From Oxobacter pfennigii (GTDB lineage: Bacteria; Bacillota; Clostridia; Clostridiales; Oxobacteraceae): DNA of 64,000 nt. The stretch lies in the NCBI RefSeq assembly GCF_001317355.1, contig NZ_LKET01000051.1, forward strand, positions 1 through 64,000. The letters run 5' to 3'. The translations under genes and the position numbers were made by a program. Under the pieces are notes generated by a model, which saw only the letters and a program-made list of their open reading frames with translations, was not told where the DNA came from and did no database searches. Shown here in pieces: positions 17,658 through 27,772 of the stretch (position 1 is its first letter; each line of letters begins with the position of its first letter).

Positions 17658-19499
17658 ATGTGCGGCATTGCAGGGTGGATAAACCTCAAAGAAAATTTGA
17701 CGGGCTATAAGGAAACCATTGAAAAAATGACTTTAACATTGGGAAAAAGAGGTCCTGATGCTACGGGATATTACACAACTAAAAACGTTTTGCTTGGCCA
17801 CAGGCGTCTTGTAGTCGTTGACCCCGAAGGCGGTGCTCAGCCCATGACCAGGGATATAGAAGGCAGCACCTATACACTTGTTTATAACGGAGAATTATAT
17901 AATACCGAAGAATTAAGAGCAGAGCTTAAATCAAAAGGACATAGCTTCAATTCCTATTCCGATACCGAAGTGCTTTTGGTTTCTTATATTGAATGGGGAG
18001 AAAGCTGCGTTGATTACTTAAACGGAATATATGCCTTTGGGGTATGGGATGATAAGAAAAATCGACTTTTTCTTGCAAGAGATCCCTTGGGAGTAAAGCC
18101 TTTATTCTATACTCAAAAAGGCAGTTCCTTTATCTTTGCTTCAGAAATTAAGACTCTCCTTGCACACCCACAGGTAGAACCCCTGATTGACGAGAATGGA
18201 CTGTGCGAGATTTTTGGTTTAGGTCCGGCAAGGTCATTAGGAAGCGGGGTTTTTAAAGATATTTACGAGGTATGCCCCGGCAATTTTATGATTTATGACA
18301 AAGACGGCCTTCGTTCAAAAGAATACTGGAAACTTAAATGCGCACCCCATACCGAGGACCTTGATACAACAGTTGAGCATACCAGGTCTTTAGTAGTGGA
18401 TGCAATTGAACGGCAGCTTGTATCAGATGTTCCGGTGTGTACCTTTTTATCCGGCGGCCTTGATTCCAGCGCCATATCTGCGGTAGCTGCAAATTACTTC
18501 AAAAAACAAAACCGTGGAATATTAAATACATTTTCTATCGACTACAAGGACAATGAGCTTTATTTTAAATCCAATGATTTTGAGCCGAATTCCGATAGAG
18601 TTTATGCTGAGCGCATGTCCCAATTCATAGCAAGCAACCATCAAAACATAATCATAAATACTGATGAATTGGCTTACGCATTGGTAGATGCCGTCCGTGC
18701 CAACGACCTGCCTGGTTATGCCGATATTGATTCTTCTCTTTACCTCTTTTGCAAAGAGGTGAGAAAACAATCTACTGTGGCATTATCAGGTGAATGCGCC
18801 GATGAAATTTTTGGCGGGTACCCCTGGTATACAAGGGATGAAGATTTTTATTCCACTACATTTCCCTGGTCTAAGTCCCTCGACTTAAGAAAGGATATTT
18901 TATCACCGGAACTGAGTCATCTTCCTATAGAGGATTATGTGGCTTCAAAATATGAAGAAAGTATAAAAGCAGTTCCTTTCCTTGACGACGACTCGAAGGA
19001 AGACAGGCGGATGAGAGAGCTTTTCTACCTCAATATGAAATGGTTCATGTTAACCCTCTTAAACAGAAAAGACCGCATGAGCATGTCAAACAGCCTTGAG
19101 GTAAGAGTACCCTATGCAGACTACAGGATTGTTGAATATTCCTTCAATATTCCGCGCAGCATAAAATTGTATAATGGAAGGGAAAAGGGACTTTTAAGAA
19201 TGGTACTTAAAGGTATTCTTCCCGATGATATAGTGGAAAGAAAAAAGAGCCCCTATCCCAAGACTCATCATCCTTTATATACAAAGATAGTAAAAGACTG
19301 GGCAAACAATATAATTAACGACAGCACTTCTCCGATACTTCAGCTCATTGATAAAAATAAGCTTAATGACATTATAAACTCCGACGGCTCCTACCATGTC
19401 AGGCCATGGTACGGCCAACTGCTCCGGGGGCCTCAGCAAATCGCTTATTTTATACAAATCAATGAATGGATGAAAGAATATAAAGTTAAGCTAGTATAA
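17658..19499 (+). CDS. asnB: Asparagine synthetase (glutamine-hydrolysing)
   Basis: 613 aa. Starting at ATG 17658 leaves Cys2 (MCGIAGW) as the N-terminal nucleophile of the glutaminase domain after Met removal. A nearby ATG three codons earlier touches the AGAGGAG ribosome site, so it is rejected. GHRRLVVVD and NGELYN belong to the glutaminase domain; SGGLDSSAISA (near 260) is the ATP-pyrophosphatase loop of the synthetase domain. The enzyme makes asparagine from aspartate, ATP and glutamine. It is followed by the foldback element at 19504-19703. Confidence 0.95.
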   Translation: MCGIAGWINLKENLTGYKETIEKMTLTLGKRGPDATGYYTTKNVLLGHRRLVVVDPEGGAQPMTRDIEGSTYTLVYNGELYNTEELRAELKSKGHSFNSYSDTEVLLVSYIEWGESCVDYLNGIYAFGVWDDKKNRLFLARDPLGVKPLFYTQKGSSFIFASEIKTLLAHPQVEPLIDENGLCEIFGLGPARSLGSGVFKDIYEVCPGNFMIYDKDGLRSKEYWKLKCAPHTEDLDTTVEHTRSLVVDAIERQLVSDVPVCTFLSGGLDSSAISAVAANYFKKQNRGILNTFSIDYKDNELYFKSNDFEPNSDRVYAERMSQFIASNHQNIIINTDELAYALVDAVRANDLPGYADIDSSLYLFCKEVRKQSTVALSGECADEIFGGYPWYTRDEDFYSTTFPWSKSLDLRKDILSPELSHLPIEDYVASKYEESIKAVPFLDDDSKEDRRMRELFYLNMKWFMLTLLNRKDRMSMSNSLEVRVPYADYRIVEYSFNIPRSIKLYNGREKGLLRMVLKGILPDDIVERKKSPYPKTHHPLYTKIVKDWANNIINDSTSPILQLIDKNKLNDIINSDGSYHVRPWYGQLLRGPQQIAYFIQINEWMKEYKVKLV

Positions 19500-19503
19500 G
19501 TAT

Positions 19504-19703
19504 GTGGCTGCTGAGTTAGAATCCTTCATTCGCCATGTTCGAATTCTGCAAGTTCTAAGGCTCCCTGCCTTGAAAATACAAGAGTTTTTAAACTTCCTTC
19601 GCTCAAACAATCAAAAACTCTAAGCATTTTCTGTGGCAGTGTCACCAAGAACTTGTTCAGAACTCTTACAATGCTCATTACGTTATTCTAACTCAGCAGC
19701 CAC
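19504..19703. repeat. 200-bp foldback element with perfect 19-bp inverted ends
   Basis: GTGGCTGCTGAGTTAGAAT (19504-19522) is the exact complement of 19685-19703. Inside, further paired blocks follow in order (TTCTG-CAAGTTCT against AGAACTTGTTCAGAA; a GGCTCCCTGCC block against GGCAGTGTCACC; and an AGAGTTTTT/AAAAACTCT core), so nearly the whole element can fold as one imperfect hairpin. It encodes no protein. It sits between convergent genes and may terminate both, or be a non-autonomous mobile repeat. No target-site duplication was confirmed. Confidence 0.75.
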
Positions 19704-19708
19704 CTTAA

Positions 19709-20416
19709 CTAGCTTGCTTCCTTTAGAGCTTCTTTTGAAGGATATGCTTTTATTTTTGATTCCCAAATTATATAAATAGGAATATAAAAAATTATTACCA
19801 TTATAACTGCATATATGGCATCCAGCGCCGAATGCTGTTTGATAAACACAGTAGAAAGACAAATAGATACGGATATAATTGTAGAGACTGTTCTCCCGTA
19901 TTTTATTTTACGAAAATGCTCCGACTTTCTTAAGGCTATATCCACGGCAATTGTGTCAAAGACATGGATACTGGGGCATACGTTTGTGGGAGTGTCAACC
20001 ATATACATAAGCTTTATCAAATTTGAGAAAATATCATCTCCCAATGCTTTTGGCCTTAAATCCTGGGCGTTGGGGAAAACTATATAAAGTATTAAGCATA
20101 AGAACATGCCCCCTGCCACGAAAACAAACAATTTATAAAAATCCCATTTGGAATGAATACCTAAAAAAATGACTCCGTAGAACATATACCCAAACCACAT
20201 CAAATAGGGAATGATGAATTCTTTTATAAAGGGTATCTTATCATCCAAGCCTATATGGATTATATATTTAGGTACAATTGTAGCCTCGATGTATTTGAAC
20301 AATATTAAATAAGGTATTAATAAAAGCAACAGATAAAAATGCTTGTGCTGTGATAAAAATAGCTGCATACCCCTCAAAAGTACCTCTCCCCCCATGCTAT
20401 GAAATTTATATAGCAT
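19709..20416 (-). CDS. PAP2-family membrane phosphatase
   Basis: Up to 235 aa with about six membrane segments. VCPSIHVFDTIAV (near 142) and IKQHSALDA (near 192) correspond to the second and third PAP2 phosphatase motifs, with the two active-site histidines. Such proteins dephosphorylate lipid or prenyl phosphates at the membrane, or act as inositol-phosphoryl transferases. The N-terminus is uncertain: the ATG at 20416 has no good ribosome site, whereas GGAGAGG precedes an in-frame TTG some 15 codons later. Confidence 0.82.
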   Translation of the reverse strand: MLYKFHSMGGEVLLRGMQLFLSQHKHFYLLLLLIPYLILFKYIEATIVPKYIIHIGLDDKIPFIKEFIIPYLMWFGYMFYGVIFLGIHSKWDFYKLFVFVAGGMFLCLILYIVFPNAQDLRPKALGDDIFSNLIKLMYMVDTPTNVCPSIHVFDTIAVDIALRKSEHFRKIKYGRTVSTIISVSICLSTVFIKQHSALDAIYAVIMVIIFYIPIYIIWESKIKAYPSKEALKEAS

Positions 20417-20661
20417 TTAATATATATGATAGTATAGCATTATAAGTTTATAAAATCTACCAATGCGTTATCGTGGCATCTCTTGATATCACAATAAACA
20501 GAATGCTTAGCATATAGTTAAGAAGTATGAAATAAACCAGGCAGTTTACTACCTGAATATTTAAAATTGATGGGAGAGATTTCTGAATTTTTATTTTGCC
20601 GTCTTAAAACATTTAAAGTAATGAAGAATTTCATTGGCTATAAATTATGCACAGTAGTTTT

Positions 20662-22041
20662 TTATGATACCTCTTTAGAAGTAATATGAAGCTTTTTCCT
20701 CATGGCCAAAAATAGCGTCAAAGAAAGTATTGTGGTTAAAATATCTGAAGAAGGCTGGGCATAGATAAAACCGTCAAATCCCCATAATGAACTGAGAATG
20801 ATAAGTGCCGGGATAAAGAACAAACCTTGCCTGCCAAGGGATATAATCAGGGATTCTACTGTTTTGCCAAGTGCCTGAAACATAGTCATTAATATCATTT
20901 GAATCCCCAAAAAAGGCATAGCCCATACAAATGCCCTAATTATTCTTACTCCCAAATCTATAACAACTGCATCATTTATAAACACCCTAATCCATACGCT
21001 GGAAAATATGAAAAAGAGGATGGCAAATGAAGTAGACATAATAGTTCCGATAACGAGGGCTCTTTTTATTGTTTCCAACAGACGGTCATATTTTCTGGCG
21101 CCATAACTGTAGCCCATAAGAGGCTGACAACCCTGAGCTAAGGCCATAGTGAGCATAATTGAAATACTGGTAACGCGATTAATTACTCCATTGGCGGCTA
21201 CAACATCGTCACCAAAACTAGCTGCAAAAACATTCGAAATGGTAAAACCTATGCTCATAAGAATCATACCGATTGATGCAGGTATTCCTATTTTAAATAT
21301 TTCTCCATATACCTTACTATTAAAACTAAAATATTTCGGAGAAATGGATATCATACTACGTTTCTTTATATAGAATGCTATATAGTATGCAAAACCAAAT
21401 ATATTCCCGATAACAGTTGCATAAGCTGCCCCGGCAACTCCTGTATTTAATACTAAAATAAATATCGGATCCAATACCATATTCAATATAGCACCAGTCA
21501 TCATTCCAATCATTGATTCTCTGGTGGCACCCTCAGACCTCAGCAACCCCCCAAGTGCCATTTGCATTCCAATGAACGGACCTCCAAAAAGCATAATCAC
21601 TAAATATTCTTTTGCAAACACAATAGTATTGCTACTTGCACCACAGAACTTTAATATCGGTTCCACAAATATAAATCCTATGGAGGACATAATAATACAG
21701 AGACATAAAGCAGACCAAAAGGCAACTGCACCCGCTTGGCTGGCATTTTCCTTTTCTCCTTTTCCCAATAACCTGGATATCAGTGAAGCCCCGCCAATTG
21801 CAAATACATTGCCAAATGCCTGAACGATCATAAAAATCGGCATAGTTAAGGAAATTGCGGCTATCATATTGGGGTTATTCAGCTTACCTATAAAAAAAGT
21901 ATCTGTCATGTTATAAATAACTTGAATCAATGAAGCTATCATGGTAGGTATTGCTAAAGTCCATATGGCTTTATTCACAGGCATGGATTCCATAATTAAG
22001 GTTCGCTCTTGTTTCGGATTCATTCTTTTTTCTTCATTCAA
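20662..22041 (-). CDS. MATE family efflux pump
   Basis: 459 aa with twelve predicted membrane segments. The opening PVNKAIWTLAIPTMIASLIQ and the YNMTDTFFIGKL segment are typical of multidrug and toxin extrusion proteins driven by sodium or proton gradients. The start appears to be TTG at 22041 with AAAGGA ten bases earlier; a downstream ATG is possible. The gene follows a MarR regulator by about 94 bases, and a copy of the MarR-gene operator lies in between, so the pump is probably repressed by that regulator. The substrate is unknown. Confidence 0.9.
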   Translation of the reverse strand: MNEEKRMNPKQERTLIMESMPVNKAIWTLAIPTMIASLIQVIYNMTDTFFIGKLNNPNMIAAISLTMPIFMIVQAFGNVFAIGGASLISRLLGKGEKENASQAGAVAFWSALCLCIIMSSIGFIFVEPILKFCGASSNTIVFAKEYLVIMLFGGPFIGMQMALGGLLRSEGATRESMIGMMTGAILNMVLDPIFILVLNTGVAGAAYATVIGNIFGFAYYIAFYIKKRSMISISPKYFSFNSKVYGEIFKIGIPASIGMILMSIGFTISNVFAASFGDDVVAANGVINRVTSISIMLTMALAQGCQPLMGYSYGARKYDRLLETIKRALVIGTIMSTSFAILFFIFSSVWIRVFINDAVVIDLGVRIIRAFVWAMPFLGIQMILMTMFQALGKTVESLIISLGRQGLFFIPALIILSSLWGFDGFIYAQPSSDILTTILSLTLFLAMRKKLHITSKEVS

Positions 22042-22060
22042 AATAATACATTCCTTTCTT

Positions 22061-22101
22061 CAATTGTTAGTGTATTAACTGTAAGGATACTAACATTATA
22101 C
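22061..22101 (-). promoter_or_regulatory. Probable MarR operator/promoter of the MATE gene
   Basis: CAATTGTTAG at 22061-22070 and CTAACATTATAC at 22090-22101 are the same two half-sequences that flank the marR promoter, but separated by 19 instead of 4 bases. On the minus strand they contain a TATAAT -10 box immediately followed by GTTAG. Confidence 0.6.
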
Positions 22102-22134
22102 TTATATAATAAGCCGTCTAAACAATGACAGCTT

Positions 22135-22572
22135 TTATTCCATATTCTTTTTAATTTTTCTTAAAATTGATAAAAAGCTATTTATCTCCTCCTTTGTCAG
22201 TCCTTTTGTCATCTCTTCTTCTATAAGATTAATCTCCATGTCTACCTTTTCATGTATTGCAATAGCTTTTGGAGTAAGAACTAATTTCTTAAGCCTTGCA
22301 TCATAATCTACCGGTACCCTTTCAATCAAGCCGTTCTTCTCCATCAGCTGCAAAATACCTGTGGCTGTTGGGCGCCGGATAGAAAACTCCGCTTCCAAAT
22401 CCCGCTGAAAAACATCACCTTTTCTAAGGTTATCGTACAGGTAACCTATTACCCAGCCGTGCATCCCGGTAATTTTGTCAGCTTCTCCTATAACTTTAGA
22501 ACTCTCTCCCCTCCGCTTTATCAAGTTGGAAAGCGTCCTTATTTCAAAGCCAATAAAATTCTTAGGGCCCAT
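22135..22572 (-). CDS. MarR-family transcriptional regulator
   Basis: 145 aa winged helix-turn-helix protein. DVFQRDLEAEFSIRRPTATGILQL (about 58-81, quoted in part) is the recognition-helix region and VDYDARLKKLVLTPKA the wing. Long N- and C-terminal helices would form the dimer. GGAGG precedes the ATG. It lies upstream of the MATE gene on the same strand, and its promoter carries a perfect palindrome repeated before the pump, which suggests autoregulation and pump control by a ligand. Confidence 0.92.
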   Translation of the reverse strand: MGPKNFIGFEIRTLSNLIKRRGESSKVIGEADKITGMHGWVIGYLYDNLRKGDVFQRDLEAEFSIRRPTATGILQLMEKNGLIERVPVDYDARLKKLVLTPKAIAIHEKVDMEINLIEEEMTKGLTKEEINSFLSILRKIKKNME

Positions 22573-22586
22573 ATCATACCTCCAAT

Positions 22587-22602
22587 TGTTAGTCTGCTAA
22601 CA
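22587..22602 (-). promoter_or_regulatory. Palindromic operator in the marR promoter
   Basis: TGTTAG-N4-CTAACA is a perfect palindrome overlapping the end of the -10 box TATAAT on the minus strand. It lies about 15 bases upstream of the marR start codon. The half-sites recur at 22061-22101. Confidence 0.65.
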
Positions 22603-22698
22603 TTATACTCTTTTCTTTTTAGCTTTGTCAATGAGAATTATCTGTACCCTATTGAATTATTTAAGGTTATCGGAGCTAGCTATATATATTATAACATC

Positions 22699-22728
22699 AG
22701 GGGTAGATTCCTTTTAGAATCTACCCCT
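22699..22728 (-). terminator. Hairpin after the molybdenum cofactor operon
   Basis: AGGGGTAGATTC and GAATCTACCCCT form a perfect 12-bp stem just past the stop of the last gene. No T run follows on the minus strand, so it may terminate or protect the mRNA end rather than being a textbook terminator. Confidence 0.55.
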
Positions 22729-22736
22729 TAAAAAAC

Positions 22737-23168
22737 CTATACTATTTCAATTTCATCTCCCGGCTTTATCCAGCCTGGAGTTATAACCTTTGTAAATATG
22801 CCTTCCCTGGGCATTACACAGTCTCCTACAAGCTCACGAATGGCACAGCCCAAATGACATTCCTTGCCTATCTGAGTTACCTCCATGAGTGTTTCACCGA
22901 TTTTAAGCCTTGTACCTATGGGAAGCTCATATAGAATTATTCCTTCAGTAGTGAGATTTTCAGCAAACTTGCCTACACAAAAGCCTTCCACTTCAATAAG
23001 CTTGGTCTTGTCAATGCTCTCCTGACCTAAAAGGCTCACCTGCCTGTGCCATTTTCCTGCATGGGCATCTCCTACAAGGCCATGGTCCACTTCAAAATAA
23101 CCCTTTTCTATGGGCTCCTTTGGAACTCCCTTTTTTTCGCTTATGTTCACAGCCAAAACCTTTGCCAT
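22737..23168 (-). CDS. MOSC-domain protein
   Basis: 143 aa from ATG 23168, chosen because GGAAGGG lies five bases upstream and the moaC stop ends two bases before. The sequence fits the bacterial MOSC domain, with the cysteine in GKECHLGCAI (near 107-116) in the expected position of the conserved sulfur-carrying cysteine. Such proteins move sulfur or bind molybdenum cofactor. It is last in the tungstate/molybdopterin operon, which supports a role in cofactor maturation. Confidence 0.88.
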   Translation of the reverse strand: MAKVLAVNISEKKGVPKEPIEKGYFEVDHGLVGDAHAGKWHRQVSLLGQESIDKTKLIEVEGFCVGKFAENLTTEGIILYELPIGTRLKIGETLMEVTQIGKECHLGCAIRELVGDCVMPREGIFTKVITPGWIKPGDEIEIV

Positions 23169-23169
23169 C

Positions 23170-23646
23170 TTAACCCTTCCTTTCAAATAATCCTGATTTT
23201 CCGCCGCTTTTTTTAATGAGCATAATATCAGATATTACCATTTCCTTGTCTATTGCCTTGCACATATCATAAATGGTTAATGCTGCAACACTCACCGCAG
23301 TCAGTGCCTCCATTTCAACCCCGGTTTGTCCTACATTTTTTACCGTTGCGGTTATTTCAATCCTTTGATGCTCATGACTTATATTGAATTTTATATCACA
23401 TCCGGTAATCATAATAGGATGGCACATAGGTATTATATTGGGGGTGTTTTTAGCACCCATTATACCTCCCACCTGGGCTACGGATAACACATCTCCTTTT
23501 TTTATGGTACCCTCGGCTACCCTGTCTAAGGTTTCCTTTTTCATATATATGAAGCCAGCAGCTATAGCTTCTCTTAAGGTATCATCCTTGCCGGATACAT
23601 CCACCATCCTTGCCCGGCCTTCTTTATTAAGGTGAGTAAATTCCAT
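23170..23646 (-). CDS. moaC: Cyclic pyranopterin monophosphate synthase
   Basis: 158 aa. [10 protein letters not shown] near the N-terminus, [10 protein letters not shown] (near 75) and [20 protein letters not shown] with the catalytic lysine in CKAIDKEM are the standard MoaC segments. With MoaA it converts GTP to cyclic pyranopterin monophosphate, the first pterin of molybdopterin synthesis. Its reading frame is one base from moaA and one base from the MOSC gene. Confidence 0.96.
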   Translation of the reverse strand: MEFTHLNKEGRARMVDVSGKDDTLREAIAAGFIYMKKETLDRVAEGTIKKGDVLSVAQVGGIMGAKNTPNIIPMCHPIMITGCDIKFNISHEHQRIEITATVKNVGQTGVEMEALTAVSVAALTIYDMCKAIDKEMVISDIMLIKKSGGKSGLFERKG

Positions 23647-23647
23647 A

Positions 23648-24604
23648 TTAGCCTCCTATCTGGTACATCATCTTTTGACTTCTGCTTATATGTTCCGTCT
23701 CCATATGATGCTCCTGGGGTTTGCTTAAAATTGCATCCCTGATTACGGAAGTTAAAAGTGCTTCATCATTAACATAGGATTTTATATCTATTTCATCCTC
23801 CGAATGAAGGCATGGTTTGATGGTTCCGGATGCTGTAAGCCTTATTTTATTGCAGCTGTTGCAGAATTTACAGCTTAATGGGCTTATAAAGCCTACAGTT
23901 CCCTTTGCATTTTCAAGTTTGAATAGTTTTGCTGTTCCGCTTAAATCCTCTAACGGTATAAGTCCGGGAAAGCTTTCTATAATTTCCTCGGAGCCCAATG
24001 CCCCTTCTTCATATAATTTGGCGCCTTCACCTATGGGCATGAGTTCAATAAATCTTACGGAAATTGGCATCTCCCTTGTAAGTCTTATAAAGTCGGCGGT
24101 TTCATCATCATTTACTCCTTTTATGGCTACGACATTAAGCTTTACAGGAAGTAACCCTAAGCTCATGCATTTTTCTATGGCTGAGAGTACCTTTTTAATA
24201 TCACCGCCCCGGGTGATTTGCCTGTACTTGTCTTCCTTTAAGGTATCAAGGCTTATGTTTACCCTTTTTAAGCCTGCTTTTTTAAGGTCATCTGCCATAT
24301 CATAAAGCAATATACCATTTGTGGTAATGGAAATATCCTCTATCGAAGGTATCTTTGAAGTATTATAAATGAGGTTATCTACGCCCTTTAATATCAAAGG
24401 TTCCCCGCCGGTAAACCTTACTTTTTTAATCCCCAGGCTTGCATGGGCATTGATAATCTTTAAAACTTCCTCGAATCGCAGGATTTCTTCATGACATTTT
24501 TTGGGTACACCTTCTTCCGGCATACAATATATACATCTTAAATTGCATCTGTCTGTTAAAGATACCCTTAAGTAGTCAATAATCCTTCCATGACTGTCCT
24601 GCAT
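23648..24604 (-). CDS. moaA: GTP 3',8-cyclase (radical SAM)
   Basis: 318 aa. CNLRCIYC (near 17-24) binds the radical-SAM iron-sulfur cluster; FTGGEPL follows; [13 protein letters not shown] and a later PCL provide the second, C-terminal cluster; the protein ends in the functional GG tail. It carries out the first reaction from GTP in molybdopterin synthesis. moaD, moaE and moeB are not in the window, so they must be encoded elsewhere. Confidence 0.97.
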   Translation of the reverse strand: MQDSHGRIIDYLRVSLTDRCNLRCIYCMPEEGVPKKCHEEILRFEEVLKIINAHASLGIKKVRFTGGEPLILKGVDNLIYNTSKIPSIEDISITTNGILLYDMADDLKKAGLKRVNISLDTLKEDKYRQITRGGDIKKVLSAIEKCMSLGLLPVKLNVVAIKGVNDDETADFIRLTREMPISVRFIELMPIGEGAKLYEEGALGSEEIIESFPGLIPLEDLSGTAKLFKLENAKGTVGFISPLSCKFCNSCNKIRLTASGTIKPCLHSEDEIDIKSYVNDEALLTSVIRDAILSKPQEHHMETEHISRSQKMMYQIGG

Positions 24605-24608
24605 AAAA

Positions 24609-26522
24609 TCAACCCCTCTCCACGTCTATAATCTTACCGGCTTCGCTATAATCATAACCGCCGAGCTCATCCAGCTTGTCAAAGAATTCCCGGCTTTTTA
24701 ATACACTTAATAATTCCTTTATCATAGGCTGCTCCATATATTCTTGAGATATGGCTATATCGTATTCCTCATTGCAAACAGGTATGAAATCAAGACCCAT
24801 TAATATGGCAGCTGAATATACCCCCAAACCGCAATCCGCATCGTCATTGGCTACAGCGGCAGCTACAGCTAAATGAGTAAATTCCTCTCTTTGATAGCCC
24901 GTGATATTCCTTGGCTCTATATTAAGCTTCTTAAGATTATAGTCAAGAAGAAGCCTGGTTCCCGAACCTCTTTGTCTGTTTACAAATCTTATTGACTTAT
25001 CCTGCAGGGCTGTGAAATCCTTTATATTCAGAGGATTTTCTTTCCTGACCATAAAACCTTGAATTCTTTTAACACATTTTATAATGCATATATCCTTATC
25101 AGGAATATATTTTTTAATATAAGATATATTGTATTCACCCGTATCCATATCCAGAAGGTGGATGGGCGCTATATGGGTTTCTTCATTCTTAAGGGCCGTA
25201 ATCCCACCCATACTGCCGACATGGGCAGAGGATAAGAAATATTTTCCGGTGTTTTTATGAAGCATATCCGACAGGGTATCTATTATAGGATCGTGGCTCC
25301 CAATACACACTATGGTGTTTTTTATATCCGATACCTTTGTCATAAGGCTTATTTTTACTTCTGTTCCAGCCTCTAGGCCTTCCACATGCTGAGGAATTTC
25401 CAAAACTCCGTCAGCCTTTACAAGGGACATTGTAGCACCGGCACCCCGGCTTAAAGGTGCAGCTACGAACTTGTCACCTATGTATCCTAATTTCATTCTT
25501 ACGAATTCATGATATTTAAGGGAGGACATGACCCTTCGCGTGAGAGTTGCCATAACTGTTGACGGCATCTGTGCTTTATATGATAAATACTCGTTAATGA
25601 GTCTTTTTGCTATAATATCCATAATAAAATAGGCCGATACAGGATATCCGGGTATCCCGATTATTGGTTTATTATTTACAATCCCCATCATTACAGGTTT
25701 CCCCGGCTTTATGGCCACTCCGTGAATAATAAGGTCCCCTAAATCGCTGATTGCCGAAGAAGTATAATCTTCCCTGCCCGCCGAAGAACCTGCGTTTATT
25801 AAAACTATATCGCATTCCTTTGATGCCCGTTTTACGGCTGACTTTATTTCATCATAATCGTCTTTGACAATTTCATATCTTTTAGGAATTCCGCCCCATT
25901 CATCCACCTGGGACATGAAAACTCTGGAATTGAAATCTATAATATCCCCCACTTTTAAAGGTGCCCCCGGTTCTACAAGCTCCGTTCCCGTGGGTATGAT
26001 ACCTACCATGGGCTTCTTATAAACTGAAATTTCATTGACTCCGCCGGCAATCATGGCGCCTATATCAACAGGTCTTATTTTATGATTGGTTGGGACAATC
26101 AGCTGGCTTTCCACTATATCTTCCCCAATAGGCCTTATATTCTGCCAGGGAATGGCGGCATTATATATTTTAACCTTGTTTTTGCCTGTTCTTATTAAAT
26201 CCTCAACCATTATGACACAATCAAATTCCTTTGGTATTGGGTCTCCCGTGTCAACGACTACATAATCCTTATTTTCAATAAGCTCTATGTGATTTCTCTC
26301 CGAGGCACCGAAGGTTTTCTCGCTTAAAGTTGCTATTCCATCCATGGCAGAGGAATTATAGTGGGGGGAAGAAATTAAAGAGTATACAGGCTGTGCAGTT
26401 ACCCTGCCCAATCCATCCCAGGTATTTATTTTTTCCGTTGACTTATTAATGGTACCTAATCTTTCAAAATAGGTATCTATTGCTTCATTTAATTCATAGT
26501 TGGATAAATACACATTCTGCAA
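24609..26522 (-). CDS. MoeA fused to a periplasmic-binding-like domain
   Basis: 637 aa, far longer than MoeA (about 400). Residues 1-400 are a full MoeA with [24 protein letters not shown] and GYPVSAYF motifs for inserting Mo or W into molybdopterin. Residues about 410-637 form a PBP-like domain ([38 protein letters not shown]) that in other proteins binds oxyanions or pterin-type ligands. The gene starts with TTG at 26522. It follows a separate single-domain MoeA, giving two paralogues in one operon. Confidence 0.93.
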   Translation of the reverse strand: MQNVYLSNYELNEAIDTYFERLGTINKSTEKINTWDGLGRVTAQPVYSLISSPHYNSSAMDGIATLSEKTFGASERNHIELIENKDYVVVDTGDPIPKEFDCVIMVEDLIRTGKNKVKIYNAAIPWQNIRPIGEDIVESQLIVPTNHKIRPVDIGAMIAGGVNEISVYKKPMVGIIPTGTELVEPGAPLKVGDIIDFNSRVFMSQVDEWGGIPKRYEIVKDDYDEIKSAVKRASKECDIVLINAGSSAGREDYTSSAISDLGDLIIHGVAIKPGKPVMMGIVNNKPIIGIPGYPVSAYFIMDIIAKRLINEYLSYKAQMPSTVMATLTRRVMSSLKYHEFVRMKLGYIGDKFVAAPLSRGAGATMSLVKADGVLEIPQHVEGLEAGTEVKISLMTKVSDIKNTIVCIGSHDPIIDTLSDMLHKNTGKYFLSSAHVGSMGGITALKNEETHIAPIHLLDMDTGEYNISYIKKYIPDKDICIIKCVKRIQGFMVRKENPLNIKDFTALQDKSIRFVNRQRGSGTRLLLDYNLKKLNIEPRNITGYQREEFTHLAVAAAVANDDADCGLGVYSAAILMGLDFIPVCNEEYDIAISQEYMEQPMIKELLSVLKSREFFDKLDELGGYDYSEAGKIIDVERG

Positions 26523-26534
26523 AATCCCACCGCC

Positions 26535-27761
26535 TTAGAATTTATAGGCATAAACAACCTGACCTTCCTTTATGCCTTCCTGGTTTTTCTCTATCCTTAT
26601 ATAACCCCAGGCCTTTGAAAACCCCGTCATAAGCCCCGATTTGCCAAAAACGGGCGTGGCCTTAATTTTATCTCCGTCATAATCAAGCATAACGGGTAAA
26701 TATTCCTCACGGCCCTTGGCCTTATGATAGTTTATATTAAATGTACAGGTTACCGGATATTCCAAAAGTTTGTGCCCTGTAAGGCTGTTTAAATAATGGC
26801 TTACTATAACCCTGTGCATAACGGCACAGGCAAGGGGATGGCCGGGAAGGCCGAAAATGATTTTATCCCTGACCTTGCCTACTATTGTAGGTTTGCCGGG
26901 CTTGACGGAAATCCCGTGTATCAATACTCCCGGTCCTTCAAAGGAGTTTATGACATTTACAGTCTCATCCTTTTTTCCTACCGAACTGCCGCCGGATATT
27001 ATCACAGCATCACATTCACTCAGCGCCTTCTCCACAGTATTTTTAAGAAGGCTGAATTCATCCTTTATAAGCCCATAAACAACCGGTTCTCCGCTATCCT
27101 CCATAATCAGTGAATACAGAAGATGGGTATTTATATCCCTGACCTGCCCGGGCTTCGGAATGCCATCAGCTTTTACTATCTCATCTCCGGTAGAAATTAT
27201 TGCCACCTTTGGCTTTCTGGAGACTTTGATATTTAAAAAGCCAAGGCTTGATAAAACTCCAACTTCATAGGGTCTTAATCTGGTCCCCTTTTTTATTGCC
27301 ACTTCACCTGTTTTAATATCTTCACCAGCATCAATTATATTTTCGCCGGGTGCCGCCGGATTACTTATAAGCAATGTGCTCTCATCAAGCCTTTCAGTAT
27401 ATTCCATCATTACAACGCTATTTGCGCCATAAGGCAGCATGCCCCCCGTAGGAACATAAACGCAGTCCCCCGGAAATTCTATTCTCTCAACAGGTACCTG
27501 CCCCATTAAAACTTCACCTTTTAAATTCATCATGGAAGGAATGGATTCACTTGCTCCAAATACATCCTTTGAAAAAACTGCATATCCGTCTACGGCAGAC
27601 CTCTTGAATGCCGGCACATCCTCTTTAGAGATTACATCCTCATATAATATCCTTCCCGTACATTCATCAAGGTTAACAATTTCATATCCTATTTTTATAT
27701 TAAAATTATCATCTATTATCATTCTCGCATCTGAAACTGTTACTACATTGAAAAACTCCAT
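26535..27761 (-). CDS. moeA: Molybdopterin molybdenumtransferase
   Basis: 408 aa from ATG 27761, with AGGAGG seven bases upstream; an earlier in-frame codon is less well placed and overlaps mogA. PAFKRSAVDGYAVFS (near 55) and GGSSVGKKDET (near 258), then GLPGHPLACAV (near 305), are the MoeA/gephyrin E-domain motifs. It inserts metal into adenylylated molybdopterin made by the MogA protein next door. The pairing with a second, PBP-fused MoeA may allow discrimination between molybdate and tungstate, though this is inference. Confidence 0.94.
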   Translation of the reverse strand: MEFFNVVTVSDARMIIDDNFNIKIGYEIVNLDECTGRILYEDVISKEDVPAFKRSAVDGYAVFSKDVFGASESIPSMMNLKGEVLMGQVPVERIEFPGDCVYVPTGGMLPYGANSVVMMEYTERLDESTLLISNPAAPGENIIDAGEDIKTGEVAIKKGTRLRPYEVGVLSSLGFLNIKVSRKPKVAIISTGDEIVKADGIPKPGQVRDINTHLLYSLIMEDSGEPVVYGLIKDEFSLLKNTVEKALSECDAVIISGGSSVGKKDETVNVINSFEGPGVLIHGISVKPGKPTIVGKVRDKIIFGLPGHPLACAVMHRVIVSHYLNSLTGHKLLEYPVTCTFNINYHKAKGREEYLPVMLDYDGDKIKATPVFGKSGLMTGFSKAWGYIRIEKNQEGIKEGQVVYAYKF

Positions 27762-27772
27762 ATCAAATCCTC

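Noticed and set aside
22699-22728. Textbook intrinsic terminator after the MOSC gene
   Set aside because: The stem is perfect but no T run follows on the transcribed strand; it is listed only as a probable 3' end hairpin.
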